In this document: positions 7,554 through 15,367 of the stretch, one piece after another | Position numbering within the stretch: the stretch's first letter is position 1 | Layout: each line of letters begins with the position of its first letter | Source of the DNA: a virus | IMG/VR virus record: IMGVR_UViG_3300049489_000295 | Coordinates: 1 to 35,783 of that record | Strand: one strand, 5' to 3' | DNA: 35,783 nt | Notes under the pieces: generated by a model | Told to the model about the DNA's origin: nothing | Database searches by the model: none | The model's input: only the letters and a program-made list of their open reading frames with translations | Program-made: the position numbers and the translations under genes

Positions 7554-8521
7554 TGGCACGCCAACCCGTCCAGAAGGGCTGGGACCTCTTCGCCAACCCG
7601 GTGCCAGGCAACGTCTTCGCGTGCCTCCAGGAACTTGGGGTCGAGACGATCCGCCAGAACGACGACGAGATCCTCGGACGCTGCCCGGCGCACTTCGAGC
7701 GCACCGGCAAGCAGGACCGGCACCCGTCGTGGTCGGTGAACGCCGAGACCGGCATGCACAACTGCTTCTCGTGCGGCTTCTCCGGCACGTTCGTGGAACT
7801 GGCCGCCTTCATGCTCCCGAAGGACGAGGACGCCGTCGCCTGGGTGCGTCAGCGAGGGGGAGTGGAGCGGGCCAAGAGGATCCTCGACAAGCACCGCAGC
7901 GCCAGCATCACCGAGATCGACACCAGCGAGGTCATCAACGAGGCGAGCCTGGCGCTCTTCACCGACCCGCCGGAGTGGGCGATGGAGGAGCGCGGGCTGA
8001 CGCTGGAGGCGTGCCGACACTTCGGGGTCCTGTGGGATCCGAAGAAGGACTCCTGGATCATCCCGATCCGCGAGCCGTACAGCGACCGGCTGCTCGGCTA
8101 CCAGATCAAGAACAAGCGGTACTTCCGCAACGTCCCGAAGGACATGGAGAAGTCGGGCTCACTGTTCGGCTTCAACGAGCACGAGGGTGACGTCGTCATC
8201 CTGGTCGAGTCACCCCTGGACGTGGTCCGGCTCTACTCGATCGGCATCAAGGGAGGCGTCGCAGCGTACGGAGTGCGCGTCTCAGCCAAGCAGATGCGGA
8301 TGGCCATCGACCTGGCCGACGTGCTGATCGTCGCGCTAGACAACGACAAGGACGGCCGCTACGCGTCCGCCGACATCAAGACCCGGTACTCCGGGCAGGT
8401 CCGCATGCGCTTCCTGTCCTACACGCACTGCGACGACGTCAAGGATGTCGGGGCGATGTCTGAGGAAGAGGCGCACATCGCCATCGACAGCGCCGTCCCT
8501 TCAGTGCTGGTGAAGTTCTAG
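7553..8521 (+). CDS. DNA primase, CHC2 zinc finger plus Toprim
   Basis: The 322-residue product starts at GTG 7553 (TAGTG junction). A zinc-binding module has Cys44, His47, Cys71 and Cys74, the CHC2-type arrangement. A Toprim domain follows, with the catalytic Glu in Val-Glu-Ser (about 219) and the Asp-Asn-Asp-Lys-Asp motif (263-267). These are the hallmarks of DnaG-type primases, which make RNA primers for lagging-strand synthesis. The protein is much shorter than cellular DnaG, and the helicase-binding C-terminal domain appears to be absent, as in many phage primases. Confidence 0.85.
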   Translation: MARQPVQKGWDLFANPVPGNVFACLQELGVETIRQNDDEILGRCPAHFERTGKQDRHPSWSVNAETGMHNCFSCGFSGTFVELAAFMLPKDEDAVAWVRQRGGVERAKRILDKHRSASITEIDTSEVINEASLALFTDPPEWAMEERGLTLEACRHFGVLWDPKKDSWIIPIREPYSDRLLGYQIKNKRYFRNVPKDMEKSGSLFGFNEHEGDVVILVESPLDVVRLYSIGIKGGVAAYGVRVSAKQMRMAIDLADVLIVALDNDKDGRYASADIKTRYSGQVRMRFLSYTHCDDVKDVGAMSEEEAHIAIDSAVPSVLVKF

Positions 8522-10122
8522 TGCTCACCGTCGACCTCTACCCGTACCAGAACCAGGCTGTCGACCTGTTCCTGGAGCGCGACAACCTGCTCGTGGCGTA
8601 CGAGATGGGGCTCGGCAAGACGATCATCGGTCTGGCCGCCATCGAGGAACTGCTGGCACTGGAGGTCATCGACACTGCGGTTGTGGTGGTCCCGGCGGCC
8701 TTGAAGTACCAGTGGGCCAAGTCGATCGCCAAGCACACTGACGTGCCGCGACGGAAGATCAAGGTCAAGGGCGAGGAGATCATCGTCCCGGCCGAGAGCG
8801 TCTGCATCGTGCTCGACGGGACACCGGCCCAGCGAGATACGCAGTACGCGACCATCCAGCGGCGCCGCCCGGAGTACATCATCATGTCCTACGAGAACGT
8901 GGTGAATGACTGGAAGCAGGTCAGCCGGATCAAGCCCGGGATGATCGTGTTGGACGAGGCGACGGCGATCAAGTCTTTCCGGGCGCAGCGGACCAAGAAG
9001 ATCAAGCGGCTGAGCGCTCCGTACCGGATGGCCCTTACCGGGACGCCAGTCGAGAACCGGCCCGAGGAGACCTTCAGCATCATGCAGTGGGTCGACTCCG
9101 ATGTCCTCGGACGATTCGACTTGTTCGACAAGACGTTCATCCAGCGCAACCACTTCGGAGGGGTCGAGAGGTACAAGAATCTCGACGTCCTGCACCGCCG
9201 ACTGAAGACGGCGATGAGTCGCAAGACCCGGCTCGACCCGGACGTCGCACCGTACCTGCCGGACGTCGATGAGGACTCCTGGATCATCCCGATGGACGCC
9301 ACGACCAAGAGGATTTACAAGCACATCGGCAAGGACCTGCTCGCCGAACTCGACAAGTCGCAGCCGAACATGAGCGGCTTCGACGTGGCCGCGTACTACT
9401 CAGGTGAGATGCAGCCCGATGAGAAGACGGCGATGGGTCGCATCATGGCGCGCGAGATGGCGCTGTCGATGCTGCTGGCACACCCCGACCTGCTCCGCCG
9501 GTCCGGTGATGAGTACGCACTCGGGGAGGGCAAGGGCTCGCGGTATGCCAACGACCTTCTGAAGTCTGGGGTGCTCGACGGGCTGAGGGCAACGCCGAAG
9601 ATGGACTACGTGGTCGAGCAGACACGGTTGATCCTGGAGTCCCACCCGGACAACAAGGTCATCATCTTCAGCGTCTTCCCGTTCATCAGCAACGCCTTGC
9701 ACCACGCGTTCCACGAGTACCGGTCCGTCCGGTACCACGGTCAGATGAACGCTGCCGCCAAGGCCGCCGCGCAGTCCCAGTTCGAGCGCGACCCGATGAC
9801 CCGGCTGTTCCTGTCGAGCCACGCCGGGGGCTATGGGGTCGACCTCTTCATGGCAAACCACCTGATCAACTACGACCTTGCCTGGAGCAGCGGCAAGCAG
9901 GACCAGATCAACGCCCGCCACGTCCGCGCGAGCAGCAAGTTCGACAACGTCTTCATCCACAATGCACTGACCGAGCGGACCGTGGAGCAGCGCCGGTACG
10001 ACGTCGTGGCTCTGAAGCGGAAGGTCGCCCGTGCCGTGGTCGACGGCAAGGGAGCGGGCCGCAAGGGGGTCATTGAGAACAACCTCACCGGCCTGAAGCA
10101 GTTCCTGATCGACACGCTCTGA
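8521..10122 (+). CDS. SNF2/DEAD-type DNA helicase
   Basis: This 533-residue superfamily 2 helicase has motif I as Glu-Met-Gly-Leu-Gly-Lys-Thr (28-34), motif II as Asp-Glu-Ala-Thr (145-148) and motif III as Thr-Gly-Thr-Pro (173-176). The C-terminal helicase lobe contains a Ser-Ser-His-Ala-Gly-Gly-Tyr-Gly-Val-Asp-Leu segment, typical of SNF2-like motif V. Such proteins remodel or translocate on DNA in phage replication and recombination. GTG 8521 overlaps the primase stop, so it is the last member of the helicase-primase group. No ribosome-binding site beyond coupling is seen. Confidence 0.85.
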   Translation: MLTVDLYPYQNQAVDLFLERDNLLVAYEMGLGKTIIGLAAIEELLALEVIDTAVVVVPAALKYQWAKSIAKHTDVPRRKIKVKGEEIIVPAESVCIVLDGTPAQRDTQYATIQRRRPEYIIMSYENVVNDWKQVSRIKPGMIVLDEATAIKSFRAQRTKKIKRLSAPYRMALTGTPVENRPEETFSIMQWVDSDVLGRFDLFDKTFIQRNHFGGVERYKNLDVLHRRLKTAMSRKTRLDPDVAPYLPDVDEDSWIIPMDATTKRIYKHIGKDLLAELDKSQPNMSGFDVAAYYSGEMQPDEKTAMGRIMAREMALSMLLAHPDLLRRSGDEYALGEGKGSRYANDLLKSGVLDGLRATPKMDYVVEQTRLILESHPDNKVIIFSVFPFISNALHHAFHEYRSVRYHGQMNAAAKAAAQSQFERDPMTRLFLSSHAGGYGVDLFMANHLINYDLAWSSGKQDQINARHVRASSKFDNVFIHNALTERTVEQRRYDVVALKRKVARAVVDGKGAGRKGVIENNLTGLKQFLIDTL

Positions 10123-10143
10123 CAACAGAGATACCAAGGGCCA

Positions 10144-10161
10144 TTGACGTCGCCCTACCCT
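10144..10161 (+). promoter_or_regulatory. TTGACG-N6-TACCCT promoter-like element for leaderless start
   Basis: TTGACG (10144-10149), six bases, TACCCT (10156-10161), six bases, then ATG 10168. A -10 element that close to the ATG would place the transcription start at the start codon. The spacing between the two hexamers is far shorter than the usual 17, so TTGACG may not be a -35. The same geometry occurs on the reverse strand at 27822-27798. Confidence 0.4.
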
Positions 10162-10167
10162 GGAGTC

Positions 10168-10503
10168 ATGGCATCGATTGCAGACATGCTGGGCGTCCAG
10201 TGGGGCGAGCCCGAGAAGCGTGAGTACCGGCTCACGCACCACGCTGTCCGGACCGCCAAGCAGAAAGGCTTCGACCTCGACCACGTCCGGCTGGCCGCCA
10301 ACGAGCCGCACCACACCTACGCCTCCGGGCGGTACCCGGGCCAGAAGAGGCACGTACGGAACGGGCTCGTGGCCGTGGTCGACCCGGCCAAGCGCGAGGT
10401 GGTCACGATCTACGAGGACCAGCGCCAAACCGTCCTACGCCCCGATCAGAAGAGCGACCCCGAAGCAGTGGCCTGGGACAAGGCCCGCAAGAATCACGGT
10501 TGA
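10168..10503 (+). CDS. small basic protein resembling DUF4258
   Basis: The 111-residue protein starts at ATG 10168, six bases after a -10-like TACCCT; an in-frame TTG at 10144 would add 8 residues. The central region reads Leu-Thr-His-His-Ala, then Val...Ala-Asn-Glu-Pro, Gly-x-Tyr-Pro-Gly, and Leu-Val-Ala-Val-Val-Asp followed by Val-Val-Thr-Ile-Tyr. That is the strand-helix pattern I associate with DUF4258, a small RNase- or toxin-like fold. This is a pattern-level resemblance, not a proven match. It stands alone between the helicase group and the next unit. Confidence 0.6.
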   Translation: MASIADMLGVQWGEPEKREYRLTHHAVRTAKQKGFDLDHVRLAANEPHHTYASGRYPGQKRHVRNGLVAVVDPAKREVVTIYEDQRQTVLRPDQKSDPEAVAWDKARKNHG

Positions 10504-10550
10504 CACGCCCGCTTTCTGAGTGGCGTTCTGTCGGTACCTTCAGGTAGTGT
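10500..10550 (+). promoter_or_regulatory. candidate promoter region
   Basis: TTGACA at 10500-10505 is a perfect -35, but no clear -10 lies 17 bases on. Two -10-like hexamers lie farther down, TACCTT (10535-10540) and TAGTGT (10545-10550). The region is the 82-base gap ahead of the gene at 10586, which has its own GGAGG ribosome-binding site, so a leadered transcript is expected. Confidence 0.35.
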
Positions 10551-10585
10551 TCCCGGAGCACGGAGCAACTACCACGGAGGACTGA

Positions 10586-11050
10586 ATGCCAGCCAAGAAA
10601 GCCGACGCCCCGCGTCGCCCGAAGAAGGGCTCGCTGGAGCAGATCTTCAGCCAGTGGGCAACCCTGAAGCACCAAGGCGACCTGATCGCCGAGCGCCAGA
10701 AGGATCTCCGCACCGACCTCATGGGTCTGGTCAAGGGCGGCGGGCTGACGGACGAGAAGGGATCCTTCTTCCTCAACCTTCATACCCCCGTCACCGTCGG
10801 TGACAAGACCTACCGGACGCTGAAGAACGAGCGACGGGTCAGCGAGCGTCTGGACGAGGACGCGGCCGAAGAACTGCTGAAGAGCAAGGGCCTGTTGGAG
10901 CGCTGCCAGAAGACCGTCGTGGTGTTCGACCCTGACGAGTTGTACGTACTCAACCAAGAGGGTCTGCTCTCTGACGAGGAGTTGGACTCGCTCATCGTCA
11001 TCAGCGAGTCGTACGCCTTCAAGCCTCTGACCGAGGCGGTGGCCGAGTGA
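10586..11050 (+). CDS. protein of unknown function before MerR-like regulator
   Basis: The 154-residue protein has a basic N-terminus (Lys/Arg/Pro-rich, residues 1-15) and a helix around 17-50. A beta-rich part follows around 55-85, then a helical acidic segment ending in a Phe-Asp-Pro-Asp-Glu stretch. The start ATG has GGAGG upstream (10577-10581). The last 4 bases overlap the next start (GTGA). CTTCATACC lies at 10778-10786. I do not recognise a family. It heads the four-gene unit that ends with the ssDNA-binding protein, so a replication or recombination accessory role is plausible. Confidence 0.65.
   Translation: MPAKKADAPRRPKKGSLEQIFSQWATLKHQGDLIAERQKDLRTDLMGLVKGGGLTDEKGSFFLNLHTPVTVGDKTYRTLKNERRVSERLDEDAAEELLKSKGLLERCQKTVVVFDPDELYVLNQEGLLSDEELDSLIVISESYAFKPLTEAVAE
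10778..10786 (+). repeat. CTTCATACC word, copy 3
   Basis: Exact copy in phase as Leu-His-Thr, followed by CCCGTC. Confidence 0.85.
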
Positions 11051-11469
11051 GCAAGCGCGAGTGGAAGGACGCACTCGAACCGTACCCGGGCTCGAAGAAG
11101 AAGATCGGGCACAAGGATCAGGTCGACGCCAAGGTCGAGGAGTGGGCCGAGAAGCCGAAGGTCTACACCGTGCGAGGCAAGGACGTCGAGTTCTTCAGCA
11201 TCGGGCAGTTGGCGCTCGCGCTGAACCGCAGGCCGGTGACGATCCGCAAGTGGGAGTCCGAGGGGATCATCCCGCGCTCGACCTTCACCGCTCCCAGTGA
11301 CGACCCGCGCGGCAAGCGCAGGCTCTACACCCGCAAGCAGGTGGAAGGGATCGTGAAGATCGCACGCGAGGAGGGGATCCTCTACGACCACTCCAAGCAC
11401 ATCAAGCAGACGAACTTCACGGCTCGTGTCATTGACCTGTTCAAGAACAACAAGGCCGAAGCGGCATGA
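11047..11469 (+). CDS. MerR-like helix-turn-helix DNA-binding protein
   Basis: The 140-residue protein starts at GTG 11047. Residues 48-80 read Phe-Phe-Ser-Ile-Gly-Gln-Leu-Ala...Arg-Pro-Val-Thr-Ile-Arg-Lys-Trp-Glu-Ser-Glu-Gly-Ile-Ile-Pro. This is the MerR/excisionase-type winged helix: the turn, the recognition helix and the Trp-Glu-x-x-Gly-Ile-Pro signature. A second conserved feature is Arg-Arg-Leu-Tyr-Thr at about 96-100, as in the wing of the family. There is no effector-binding domain, so it is probably a phage regulator or a DNA-architecture protein. It overlaps both neighbours. Confidence 0.75.
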   Translation: MSKREWKDALEPYPGSKKKIGHKDQVDAKVEEWAEKPKVYTVRGKDVEFFSIGQLALALNRRPVTIRKWESEGIIPRSTFTAPSDDPRGKRRLYTRKQVEGIVKIAREEGILYDHSKHIKQTNFTARVIDLFKNNKAEAA

Positions 11470-11708
11470 CCGAGAAGCCGATCACGATCACCCGTGCGAT
11501 CAAGCACAAGGTGTCGATGAACAACTACGAGGGCGTCGAGGTGTTCGCCTCGGTCACCCAGGAGGTACCGGGAGACAGCAACCTGGACGACCTCCGCGAG
11601 AACTTCGACGGGATCCTCTCAGCCCTTCTGGCTGACGACCTGGACGAGGCAGCACGCACGACCGCCGAGAAGAAGACGTACATCCAGTACTGGAAAGTCG
11701 AGGAGTAG
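11466..11708 (+). CDS. small acidic protein of unknown function
   Basis: The 80-residue product starts at ATG 11466 (ATGA overlap). It reads as a beta strand pair (Ile-Thr-Ile-Thr-Arg; Val-Phe-Ala-Ser-Val-Thr) followed by two acidic helices. No family is recognised. It is translationally coupled to the MerR-like gene and ends 3 bases before the ssDNA-binding protein gene. Confidence 0.65.
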   Translation: MTEKPITITRAIKHKVSMNNYEGVEVFASVTQEVPGDSNLDDLRENFDGILSALLADDLDEAARTTAEKKTYIQYWKVEE

Positions 11709-11711
11709 ACG

Positions 11712-12446
11712 ATGGCTCGCAGCATCAGGCGCAGTACCAAGTCCGAGGACGACGAGGCGCAGGAGGAGACCCGGCCGAGCAGCCGTCGCCGCCCCGGTGC
11801 CGCGCGTCCGTCCCGCCGCAGCAACGACGAGGAGTCGGGCAGCAGCAAGAGCAGCATCGATGAGGGTTGGGACTCCTTCGACAAGTACGCCAAGGAGACC
11901 GCCAGCGGTGACTTCGCTGAGGACCTCGAAGTCAAGGAGGACGAGCCGGTCATCATCAAGATCCTCGATGACAAGCCCGTCACCTACAAGCAGCACTGGG
12001 TCGAGGGCCTCGGCAAGGGAAAGAAGAAGTCCTACGTCTGCTACAACGACGGCTGCCCGCTGTGCGACGACCTCGGCGACAAGCCGCGCGCGATGGGCTG
12101 CTTCAACGTCGTGGACTTCAGCGACCCGGAGAACCCGATCGTCAAGATTCTCCGGCAGGGCCCGCAGGTCAACAACCTGCTGAAGAAGTTCGCGTCCGAG
12201 AAGAAGTCATCACCGCTGAACCGCGAGGACCTCTACTTCGAGATCAGCAAGACGTCGGTCAACAAGAAGGTCACGTACTCACTGCTCCCGGTCAAGGAGC
12301 GCGACCTCCAGGATGACTACGACGTCGAGCCGCTGACGCCTGAGGAACTGGCCGAGTTCGAGGAGCAGCGGTACGAGACCGACCAGATCGTCAAGGCGAC
12401 CCCGAAGGCGGAGTTGCGCGAGATCGCCGAGGACCTGCTCGACTGA
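11712..12446 (+). CDS. ssDNA-binding protein (T4 gp32-like, zinc-type)
   Basis: The 244-residue protein has a charged, Ser/Arg-rich N-terminus (1-50), then an OB-fold-like core. A cysteine cluster lies in it, Cys110, Cys115, Cys118 and Cys130 (Cys-x4-Cys-x2-Cys), with an Asn-Asp-Gly-Cys-Pro-Leu-Cys stretch. An acidic helical C-terminus (about 210-244) follows. This is the layout of the zinc-containing single-strand-binding proteins that actinobacteriophages carry beside their replication genes. The acidic tail would recruit partners. It closes the operon; a strong terminator follows 15 bases after the stop. Confidence 0.75.
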   Translation: MARSIRRSTKSEDDEAQEETRPSSRRRPGAARPSRRSNDEESGSSKSSIDEGWDSFDKYAKETASGDFAEDLEVKEDEPVIIKILDDKPVTYKQHWVEGLGKGKKKSYVCYNDGCPLCDDLGDKPRAMGCFNVVDFSDPENPIVKILRQGPQVNNLLKKFASEKKSSPLNREDLYFEISKTSVNKKVTYSLLPVKERDLQDDYDVEPLTPEELAEFEEQRYETDQIVKATPKAELREIAEDLLD

Positions 12447-12461
12447 CGTTCCCTCCCCACA

Positions 12462-12507
12462 GGTGACCCTGCTCCCCTGCCCTCCTCTCCGGGGGAGCGG
12501 GGTCACC
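12462..12507 (+). terminator. strong terminator hairpin after the SSB gene
   Basis: The 16-base arm GGTGACCCTGCTCCCC (12462-12477) pairs with GGGGAGCGGGGTCACC (12492-12507), with a single T-G wobble. The loop is 14 bases. It sits in the 96-base gap between the SSB and DNA polymerase genes and separates two transcription units. No U-tract follows. Confidence 0.8.
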
Positions 12508-12542
12508 CTCCCCCACCGCGTATCACCGACGGAGACAGTGAC

Positions 12543-14462
12543 TTGAAGCGGCTTCATACCCCGGTCGTCCTCACGCCAGATCACCTGGCCGCCGAGGTCG
12601 ACTACTTCATGGAGCAGGACGCCTTCGTATTCGACGTTGAAGCCTGGGGTCCGAACCGTGGGGTGCCGACACGCAACACGGTCAACTGGATGTCGATGGC
12701 AACCCACGGCCGCACGATCGTGGTCCCCTTCGGACACCCGAACGGGTCGACTCTGATCAGCCGGGCCACCAAGAAGAAGAACAAGGAGACCGGTAAGTTC
12801 GACCCGATCCCGGCCGTCTACGACGAGCCGCCTGAGCAGATGCTGCCGAGCGAGGTATTCAGCCTGTTGCGTCCGCTGTTCTTCAGCACCGAGATCGAGA
12901 AGTGGGCGCACAACGCGACCTTCGACCTGATCAGCGTCGTGAAGTACTTCGGTGGGGAGATCCCACCTCCCCCGTACGGAGACACGATCGTGTTGCAGTG
13001 GCTGCTGGACGAGAACCTCCAGCAGAAGGGCTTGAAGGACCTCACTGACCGGTACTACGGCGTGCGGTACGACCACGAGCAGGTCGGCAAGTGCGTCGAG
13101 GCGCACCCGTTCGACACCGTCGCGCACTACGCGTACATGGACTCGAAGTACACCTGGCTGATCCGCAACCGGCTGCTCCCGTACATCGAGAAGCAGAATC
13201 TCCAGCGCGTCTGGGACCTGGAGATGGACGTCCTCGGTGTGCTGGTGAGCATGGGAATCACAGGTGCCGCAGTCGACGTCGAAGCCATCGAGGAACTGCG
13301 CGAGGACCTCAGCAAGCGCGTGGTCGAGATCGAGTCCGACATCTACAAGGCCGCAGGCAAGGTCTTCAACATCAACTCCAACCCGCAGAAGCAGCAGATC
13401 CTTTACGGCCCGAAGGCCGAGGGGGGACAGGGGCTGAAGCCGAAGAAGGAGACTAAGGGCGGCGCCCCGAGCACCGACGCGGCGACGCTGGAGCGGTACC
13501 CCAGCAACCCGGTGGCGAAGACGCTGCTCGCCTACCAGGAGGTCAACAAGTTGCTCGGCACCTACGTGCTCGGGTACCTCGGCGACCCCGACGACCCGAA
13601 GAAGCCGTGCCGAATCTTCGACGGCAAGATCCATGCCGACTTCGTGCAGTACGGCACCGTCACCGGTCGGTTCTCCTGCCGCGAGCCAAACCTTCAGAAC
13701 ATCCCGCGACCGGGCACCGAGTTGGGTACGAAGATTCGAGGCCTGTTCATCGCACCACCCGGACACAAGTTGGTCGTCGCCGACTACAGCCAGGTCGAGA
13801 TGGTCCTGCTCGCACACTTCATCGGCTACGGACGACTGTACGAGGGCCTGCACGCCGGGCTCGACCCCCACACGGCCACCGCTGCCGGTGTATTCAAGGT
13901 CAAGCCAGAGGACGTCACGAAGGAGCAGCGGCAGGCAGCGAAGGGCATCAACTTCGCCGTCGTCTACGGTGCCGGGCCCGACAAGGTCGCAGCGATGGCG
14001 GGTGTCGGGGTCAACGAGGCCAAGAAGTTCCTGAAGCAGCACCAGGAGATGTTCCCCGAGATCTACAAGTTCAAGGACGCGGTCATCAAGAGGTGCAAGG
14101 GTCGCAAGCCGCCGCACATCACGACGCTGTTCGGCCGCCGACGCAGGCTGCCGCAGATCTTTGCGAAGGACTTCTCCGTCTCCGGATACGCCGAGCGTCA
14201 GGCGGTCAACTCCCTGATCCAGGGGAGTGCGGCGGACCTGATCAAGTTCGCGATGGTCAGGCTGCACCGCTCGCTGCCGGACGACATCAAGTTGTCGCTG
14301 TCGGTGCATGACGAACTCGTGGTCGTCTGCCCGGACGGACGCACCGACATCGCCGTCGATCTCGTTCGCGAGGCGATGCTCGGCGAGGGGATTGCGTCCC
14401 TGATCAAGACGCCGCTGACCAGCGACGTGAAGGTAGTAGAGAGGTGGAGTGAGGCGAAGTGA
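12543..14462 (+). CDS. polA: DNA polymerase I (family A) with 3'-5' exonuclease
   Basis: The 639-residue enzyme starts at TTG 12543 with GGAGA about 7 bases upstream. Exonuclease motifs: Asp31-Val-Glu33 (ExoI), Asn124...Asp128 (ExoII), Tyr196-x3-Asp200 (ExoIII). Polymerase motifs: Asp414-Tyr-Ser-Gln-Val-Glu (A), Arg463-x3-Lys467-x3-Phe471 (B) and His-Asp-Glu 589-591 (C). There is no 5'-3' exonuclease domain, as usual for phage replicative family A polymerases. It replicates the phage genome. The upstream gap holds a terminator, so a promoter near 12510-12540 is expected but not clear. CTTCATACC is at codons 4-6 (12552-12560). The next gene overlaps by GTGA. Confidence 0.92.
   Translation: MKRLHTPVVLTPDHLAAEVDYFMEQDAFVFDVEAWGPNRGVPTRNTVNWMSMATHGRTIVVPFGHPNGSTLISRATKKKNKETGKFDPIPAVYDEPPEQMLPSEVFSLLRPLFFSTEIEKWAHNATFDLISVVKYFGGEIPPPPYGDTIVLQWLLDENLQQKGLKDLTDRYYGVRYDHEQVGKCVEAHPFDTVAHYAYMDSKYTWLIRNRLLPYIEKQNLQRVWDLEMDVLGVLVSMGITGAAVDVEAIEELREDLSKRVVEIESDIYKAAGKVFNINSNPQKQQILYGPKAEGGQGLKPKKETKGGAPSTDAATLERYPSNPVAKTLLAYQEVNKLLGTYVLGYLGDPDDPKKPCRIFDGKIHADFVQYGTVTGRFSCREPNLQNIPRPGTELGTKIRGLFIAPPGHKLVVADYSQVEMVLLAHFIGYGRLYEGLHAGLDPHTATAAGVFKVKPEDVTKEQRQAAKGINFAVVYGAGPDKVAAMAGVGVNEAKKFLKQHQEMFPEIYKFKDAVIKRCKGRKPPHITTLFGRRRRLPQIFAKDFSVSGYAERQAVNSLIQGSAADLIKFAMVRLHRSLPDDIKLSLSVHDELVVVCPDGRTDIAVDLVREAMLGEGIASLIKTPLTSDVKVVERWSEAK
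12552..12560 (+). repeat. CTTCATACC word, copy 4
   Basis: Exact copy at codons 4-6 of the DNA polymerase gene (Leu-His-Thr), a position with no known catalytic role. Confidence 0.85.
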
Positions 14463-14857
14463 CCGAAGAAGACGAGCCTTACCGGATGAACGAGGCCATC
14501 AAGCGGAACATGGTGTGGGACATTCTCCCTCACACGGCAGTCGACAACGGCATCTTCCAGGCACTCGACATGCCGATCTCAACACCCGACGGGTGGGACA
14601 TGGAGCACCAAGACTCCCACGACCGTACCGAGGTCATCGGCCACCTCCTACCGGTAGTCACTACCCTCGGCGCGATGGCCGCCTCCGTGATCTCCCGCGC
14701 TATTCTGGTCAGCAGCACTACAGAGATTGCAGACGAGCAGAAGGAAGCATTCGCAGCAGCGGTAGAGGACCAGGTCACCGCCGGATCCCTGGCAGTGGTC
14801 ACTGAACTGGCGGCGTTGGGTTTGATAACGGTGAACGAGGTGGGCGTCTATGAGTGA
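14459..14857 (+). CDS. small protein of unknown function
   Basis: The 132-residue product starts at GTG 14459, overlapping the polymerase stop. It has a central hydrophobic helix (about residues 62-85, Val-Thr-Thr-Leu-Gly-Ala-Met-Ala-Ala-Ser-Val-Ile) that may be a buried helix rather than a membrane span, flanked by acidic stretches. No family is recognised. It is coupled to polymerase and to the zinc-ribbon gene, suggesting a replication accessory role. Confidence 0.6.
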   Translation: MTEEDEPYRMNEAIKRNMVWDILPHTAVDNGIFQALDMPISTPDGWDMEHQDSHDRTEVIGHLLPVVTTLGAMAASVISRAILVSSTTEIADEQKEAFAAAVEDQVTAGSLAVVTELAALGLITVNEVGVYE

Positions 14858-15320
14858 CTTCTGGGCCCGGAAGATCGCAGACGCGCAGCCCCAGCAACCG
14901 GCCCCCGCGCCAGCACCGCAGGCACCTGCACAACAGGGACCTTGGTGGCAGCAGGGGGTCATCCCGACACCGCAGCAGCAGCAACCACAGCCGGAGCAGC
15001 AGCCTCAGCCGCAGCAAGTACCGGAGGGTGAGTACCGCCCAGATCCGACGAAGGCTAAGCACCTTCGGGTCGAGGACAACTGCCCCGAGTGCGGGTCCGG
15101 AGACTACTTCCGCCCGCACGGAACCCCGAACGCCATGCCACAGTGTTACACCTGTGGCTACAACCCGCGCTTCGCGCACAGCACTGCCGGTGCTGGCCTT
15201 CCGGGCGGCGAAGACGCGGGCCCCGCAACACCCGCACGACAGGTCGCGTCAGGCGGCGCTGGTGGCAAGTCGAACTACCAGCCGTCGTCCTACATCGCGC
15301 GCAACGTCGGCGGATCGTGA
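14850..15320 (+). CDS. Pro/Gln-rich zinc-ribbon protein
   Basis: The 156-residue protein has a Pro-Gln-Ala-rich, low-complexity N-terminus (residues 12-60). A zinc ribbon follows, with Cys78, Cys81, Cys99 and Cys102 (Cys-x2-Cys-x17-Cys-x2-Cys), then a Gly-rich tail. It starts at ATG 14850, inside the previous gene. The zinc ribbon suggests nucleic-acid or protein binding; the disordered N-terminus suggests an adaptor. No specific family is recognised. The next gene (ribonucleotide reductase) follows after 47 bases. Confidence 0.65.
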   Translation: MSDFWARKIADAQPQQPAPAPAPQAPAQQGPWWQQGVIPTPQQQQPQPEQQPQPQQVPEGEYRPDPTKAKHLRVEDNCPECGSGDYFRPHGTPNAMPQCYTCGYNPRFAHSTAGAGLPGGEDAGPATPARQVASGGAGGKSNYQPSSYIARNVGGS

Positions 15321-15367
15321 CGCCGTAGTACCCCGACCGACCCTTTACAGAGCCAGGAGCCTTAGTT

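Noticed and set aside
12279-14309. Long reverse-strand open frame of 676 codons
   Set aside because: It is the mirror of the DNA polymerase gene. High-GC codon use keeps the opposite strand open; the product is Val/Leu/Arg/Asp-rich low-complexity sequence, with no ribosome-binding site.
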